NCBI GenBank assembly: GCA_002395865.1
Contig: DGVE01000203.1
Coordinates: 1-13,409 of the forward strand
DNA length: 13,409 nucleotides
Origin: Lachnospiraceae bacterium UBA4292
GTDB lineage: Bacteria; Bacillota; Clostridia; Lachnospirales; Lachnospiraceae
Direction: 5' to 3'
The notes beneath the pieces are model-generated. The model did no database searches, was not told the origin of the DNA, and saw only the letters and a list, made by a program, of their open reading frames with translations. A program made the position numbers and the translations under genes. Below are positions 12,592-13,409 of the stretch, piece by piece. The first letter of the stretch is position 1; each line of letters begins with the position of its first letter.

Positions 12592-13409
12592 GGAGATAAG
12601 ATGTCCTCACTGCGGTGAGGTGTTTCAGGTGGATGAGACCGGATATGCGCAGATAGTGCAGCAGGTCAGGGATAAGGAGTTCATGAGTGAACTCGACAGG
12701 CGCGAGAAGGAGCTTGTACAGAAGAACAGGCGTGAATATGAGATCGCGAAGATGGAGCAGGATAGGAAGCATGACGAAGAGATGCTGAAGAAGCAGACAG
12801 AGCTTAATGAAAGAGATCTGGTCATAGCGCAGCTGAAGGAGAAGCTTCAGGGCGGTGAGACCGAGAGGAAGCTGGCTGTCAATGAGGCTGTTTCGAAGCT
12901 GGAGAAGTCCGCTGCAGACGCGATAACACAGAAGGATCGTGAGATACAGAAGCTGAAGGCACTGATAGACAAGTCGGAGACGGAGATGGAGCTGGCTATA
13001 TCGAGGGCTGTTCAGGAGAAGGATAAGGAGTTGTCTGAGAGAAGCACGCAGATCACGGAACTTCAGGGGAAGCTTCAGCTTCAGAAGCAGGAGGCGGAGC
13101 TTAAGGCCAACAGCATCACGGATAAGTTCAAGGGTGAGCTGCAGCTGCGCGATGAGGAGATAGAACGACTGAAGGATTTCAAGGCAAAACAATCAACGAA
13201 GATGGTCGGTGAGAGTCTCGAAGTGCATTGCATGACGCAGTTCAACCAGATACGAATGACTGCCTTCCCGAATGCGTATTTTGAAAAGGATAATGATGCG
13301 ACCACCGGAAGCAAGGGCGATTTTATCTTCCGCGAGTCATATGAAGGCACGGAGTTCATTTCCATTATGTTTGAGATGAAAAACGAGATGGATACGACAG
13401 CCACCAAGC
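12587..13409 (+). CDS. DUF2130 protein, coiled coil plus RmuC-like nuclease domain (3' partial)
   Basis: 274 codons are visible and the frame is open at the window end. The start MQEIRCPHCGEVF followed by VDETGYAQI is the DUF2130 N-terminal signature, with one CPHC pair. Residues 27-200 form a long continuous coiled coil (heptads rich in K, E and L). From 205 a nuclease-like domain begins: VGESLE (207-212), GDFIF with D245, and FEMKNE with E263-x-K265, the pattern of PD-(D/E)XK enzymes such as RmuC, which acts on DNA in recombination. Full family members are roughly 400-450 aa, so about a third is missing. The ribosome site GGAGG (12576-12580) lies directly against the right end of the insertion element, so the gene body is intact but its former transcription from the NYN gene is interrupted. 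Confidence 0.9.
   Translation, partial: MQEIRCPHCGEVFQVDETGYAQIVQQVRDKEFMSELDRREKELVQKNRREYEIAKMEQDRKHDEEMLKKQTELNERDLVIAQLKEKLQGGETERKLAVNEAVSKLEKSAADAITQKDREIQKLKALIDKSETEMELAISRAVQEKDKELSERSTQITELQGKLQLQKQEAELKANSITDKFKGELQLRDEEIERLKDFKAKQSTKMVGESLEVHCMTQFNQIRMTAFPNAYFEKDNDATTGSKGDFIFRESYEGTEFISIMFEMKNEMDTTATK

Noticed and set aside
12485..13192. A 235-codon - strand frame opposite the DUF2130 gene
   Set aside because: Its leucine-rich composition is the mirror of the K/E-rich coiled coil on the + strand, and it also crosses the right end of the IS.
1..13409. CRISPR array, tRNA or rRNA genes
   Set aside because: No regularly spaced direct repeats, and no cloverleaf-like or rRNA-like conserved sequence could be found by eye on either strand.

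Overview
The window looks like Clostridia, most likely a Lachnospiraceae/Butyrivibrio-type genome. This is inferred from strong AGGAGG ribosome sites, extended -10 promoters of the TGnTATNAT type, and families common there (DUF1653, TIGR02206/YwaF-like, WYL regulators, DUF2130). No rRNA, tRNA or CRISPR array is visible. All host genes are on the + strand; only tnpA is on the - strand.

Positions 1-190 hold the tail of an Hsp20 chaperone and its terminator. Positions 200-4596 are a metabolic or hypothetical stretch: an extended -10 promoter with a hairpin-rich leader, an alpha/beta hydrolase, a GT1-type glycosyltransferase broken by a stop codon and a frameshift, a small multi-pass membrane protein, and a second, larger alpha/beta hydrolase closed by a terminator. 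Positions 4613-5962 form a two-gene unit, a YwaF-like membrane protein overlapping a Nudix hydrolase, with its own promoter and terminator. Positions 5963-6031 hold a 24-bp perfect palindrome followed by a C-rich hairpin. Positions 6110-6801 encode a coiled-coil protein and an overlapping 32-aa protein.

From 6825 the content is accessory in character: a WYL-domain regulator with a likely self-operator over its -10 box; a two-domain protein ending in DUF1653; a decayed ADP-ribosylglycohydrolase fragment; a large protein with a complete NYN (PIN-like) RNase active site; a complete IS200/IS605-family element (divergent tnpA and tnpB); and the start of a DUF2130 protein with a long coiled coil and a PD-(D/E)XK-like nuclease motif, cut by the window end.

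The main reading is that the NYN RNase and DUF2130 nuclease genes were once a tight operon about 25 nt apart, and that the IS605-type element inserted between them just upstream of the DUF2130 ribosome site. Element ends can be proposed from matched subterminal hairpins and the repeated TCATT pentamer. They predict a TnpB guide RNA whose spacer covers the DUF2130 ribosome site and start codon. The WYL / DUF1653 / NYN / DUF2130 neighbourhood is the best candidate here for an undescribed nucleic-acid-targeting system; its function is inference only.
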